Assembly: GCA_023441105.1 (NCBI GenBank)
Contig: JAEZQX010000181.1
Coordinates: 1-5,915 of the forward strand
Direction of reading: 5' to 3'
Source: Pseudomonadota bacterium
GTDB lineage: Bacteria; Pseudomonadota; Gammaproteobacteria; Burkholderiales; Burkholderiaceae
DNA: 5,915 nucleotides
Positions within the stretch are counted from its first letter, which is position 1. The number at the start of each line of letters is the position of its first letter. This document shows positions 5,303 to 5,915 of the stretch, piece by piece. The position numbers were made by a program, and so were the translations under genes. The notes beneath the pieces were generated by a model. That model had not been told where the DNA came from and ran no database searches. It was given only the letters and a program-made list of their open reading frames with translations.

Positions 5303-5674
5303 TCAGCCGGTGACGAGGTTCTGCGGCACGCCCTCGTCGAATGTCATGGCGACCACCAGGTTCTGCGGCACGCCCTCGTCGAACCGCATGGCGGTGATCA
5401 GGTTCTGCGGCACACCTTCGTCGAACCGCATGGCGGTGACGAGGTTCTGCGGCACGCCTTCGTCGGCCTTCATCGCGGTGACCAGGTTCTGCGGTACGCC
5501 CTCGTCGAATTTCATCGCGGTGATGAGATTGCGGGGAACGCCTTCATCGGCCTGCAGCGCGACCGTGCCGCCGGGCGTCGGCGACAGCAGGTCGACGCCG
5601 CCGAACGCGCCGCCGGCGCCGATGGCGAACGTTGCTGCCATGGCTGCAGCGATGAGCGTGTTGCGAGCTTTCAT
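5303..5674 (-). CDS. exported 14-residue tandem-repeat protein, unknown family
   Basis: This is a 123-aa protein that I do not recognise. Residues 1-25 form a Sec-type signal: MKAR, a hydrophobic core LIAAAMAATFAIGAGGAF, and plausible cleavage after AFG. A short linker (26-42, VDLLSPTPGG) leads to five complete tandem copies of a 14-residue motif, consensus DEGVPQNLVTAMRF (43-112), and a sixth truncated copy ending at TG (113-123). Nothing follows the repeats. The mature product would therefore be a small, secreted or periplasmic, Cys-free repeat protein. ATG 5674 was chosen because a strong AAGGAAGG ribosome site precedes it and because it opens directly into the signal peptide; a further upstream ATG (5791) would put 39 extra residues before the signal. 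The gene converges on rlpA with a 96-bp gap. It could be a structural or surface repeat protein or a multi-copy peptide precursor, but no processing protease or transporter gene is visible beside it. Confidence 0.82.
   Translation of the reverse strand: MKARNTLIAAAMAATFAIGAGGAFGGVDLLSPTPGGTVALQADEGVPRNLITAMKFDEGVPQNLVTAMKADEGVPQNLVTAMRFDEGVPQNLITAMRFDEGVPQNLVVAMTFDEGVPQNLVTG
5306..5548 (-). repeat. 42-bp in-frame tandem repeat array (5 full copies plus 1 truncated)
   Basis: On the minus strand the units span 5548-5507, 5506-5465, 5464-5423, 5422-5381, 5380-5339 and a 33-bp remnant 5338-5306. Each full unit encodes one 14-residue motif. Copies differ by scattered third-position changes (GAC/GAT, GAG/GAA, GTG/GTA/GTT, CTC/CTG) plus a few conservative replacements. 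The first unit is the most diverged (Arg for Gln at motif position 6, CCC CGC AAT codons) and the last lacks the final three residues. Confidence 0.95.
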
Positions 5675-5681
5675 GTCCGTT

Positions 5682-5689
5682 TCCTTCCT
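5682..5689 (-). promoter_or_regulatory. ribosome binding site of repeat-protein gene
   Basis: AGGAAGGA on the minus strand ends seven bases before the ATG at 5674. It decides the start codon in favour of the signal-peptide Met over the in-frame ATG at 5791, and supports translation of this unusual gene. Confidence 0.8.
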
Positions 5690-5915
5690 TGGTTTGGTGG
5701 GCCCAGTCGGTACCGGCCCCGGCCCCACCTCGGCCCGATGCCGGGGGGATGCAGCCAATGTACGAAGGCAACGCCGCGATGTAATCGCCATGAGTGGCCA
5801 ACGAAGGATGGCTCTTTGGAGAGAAAGGGCCTGGGCGGGCAGCAGGTGCCCGGCGGCGACCGACCCGCCGTCCGCGGAGGCCGGCCCGCCGGCTGCGGTC
5901 CCATCGCGACCGCCG

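Noticed and set aside
5306..5548. Regularly spaced repeats considered as a CRISPR array
   Set aside because: The 42-bp units are contiguous with no unique spacers, stay in one reading frame and encode a signal-peptide-bearing protein, so this is a coding tandem repeat.
5738..5915. Plus-strand frame open from an ATG at about 5740 to the right edge
   Set aside because: The translation is Gly/Pro/Arg-rich with no motif or ribosome site. It lies in the upstream region of the minus-strand repeat gene and is open only because of base composition.

Overview
This 5.9 kb, GC-rich window with dense coding looks like chromosome from a polyhydroxyalkanoate (PHA)-accumulating proteobacterium. A beta-proteobacterium (Burkholderiales/Rhodocyclales-like) or a Xanthomonadales relative is most likely. 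The evidence is a PhaM-like granule regulator, a TIGR01841-type phasin, a DUF3014 membrane protein and an RlpA lipoprotein lying close together. The placement rests on family recognition from memory, not on a search.

Layout. Positions 1-561 (minus) hold the N-terminal 187 codons of a PhaM-like protein that runs off the left edge in a hexanucleotide repeat encoding (Ala-Asp)n. Just upstream on the same strand, 611-1597 encodes a fumarylacetoacetate hydrolase (FAH) family enzyme; the 49-bp gap suggests co-transcription with phaM. A divergent intergenic region (1598-1796) carries a 24-bp tandem duplication and a short inverted repeat. The plus strand then carries a small CoA-binding (Rossmann) protein (1797-2276), a DUF3014 single-pass membrane protein (2472-3329), a phasin (3628-4167) with a clear ribosome binding site and a plausible promoter/operator, and an RlpA-family lipoprotein (4397-5206). 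Converging on rlpA from the right, 5303-5674 (minus) encodes a 123-aa exported protein made almost entirely of a 14-residue motif, DEGVPQNLVTAMRF, in five full copies and one truncated copy. The last 241 bp (5675-5915) are its upstream region, where I see a good ribosome binding site but no convincing promoter or other gene.

How the genes may work together. PhaM and phasin are both PHA-granule (carbonosome) proteins: PhaM activates PHA synthase and links granules to the nucleoid, and phasin coats the granule surface. They sit 3 kb apart on opposite strands, so this is a granule neighbourhood, not a single operon. The FAH-family enzyme and the CoA-binding protein have no proven link to PHA. 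RlpA acts on septal peptidoglycan and DUF3014 is membrane-anchored; both look like ordinary housekeeping neighbours.

The most unusual item is the exported DEGVPQNLVTAMRF repeat protein, which I do not recognise. Its repeats differ mostly at synonymous positions, which argues that the peptide is under selection. No intergenic stretch exceeds 300 bp.
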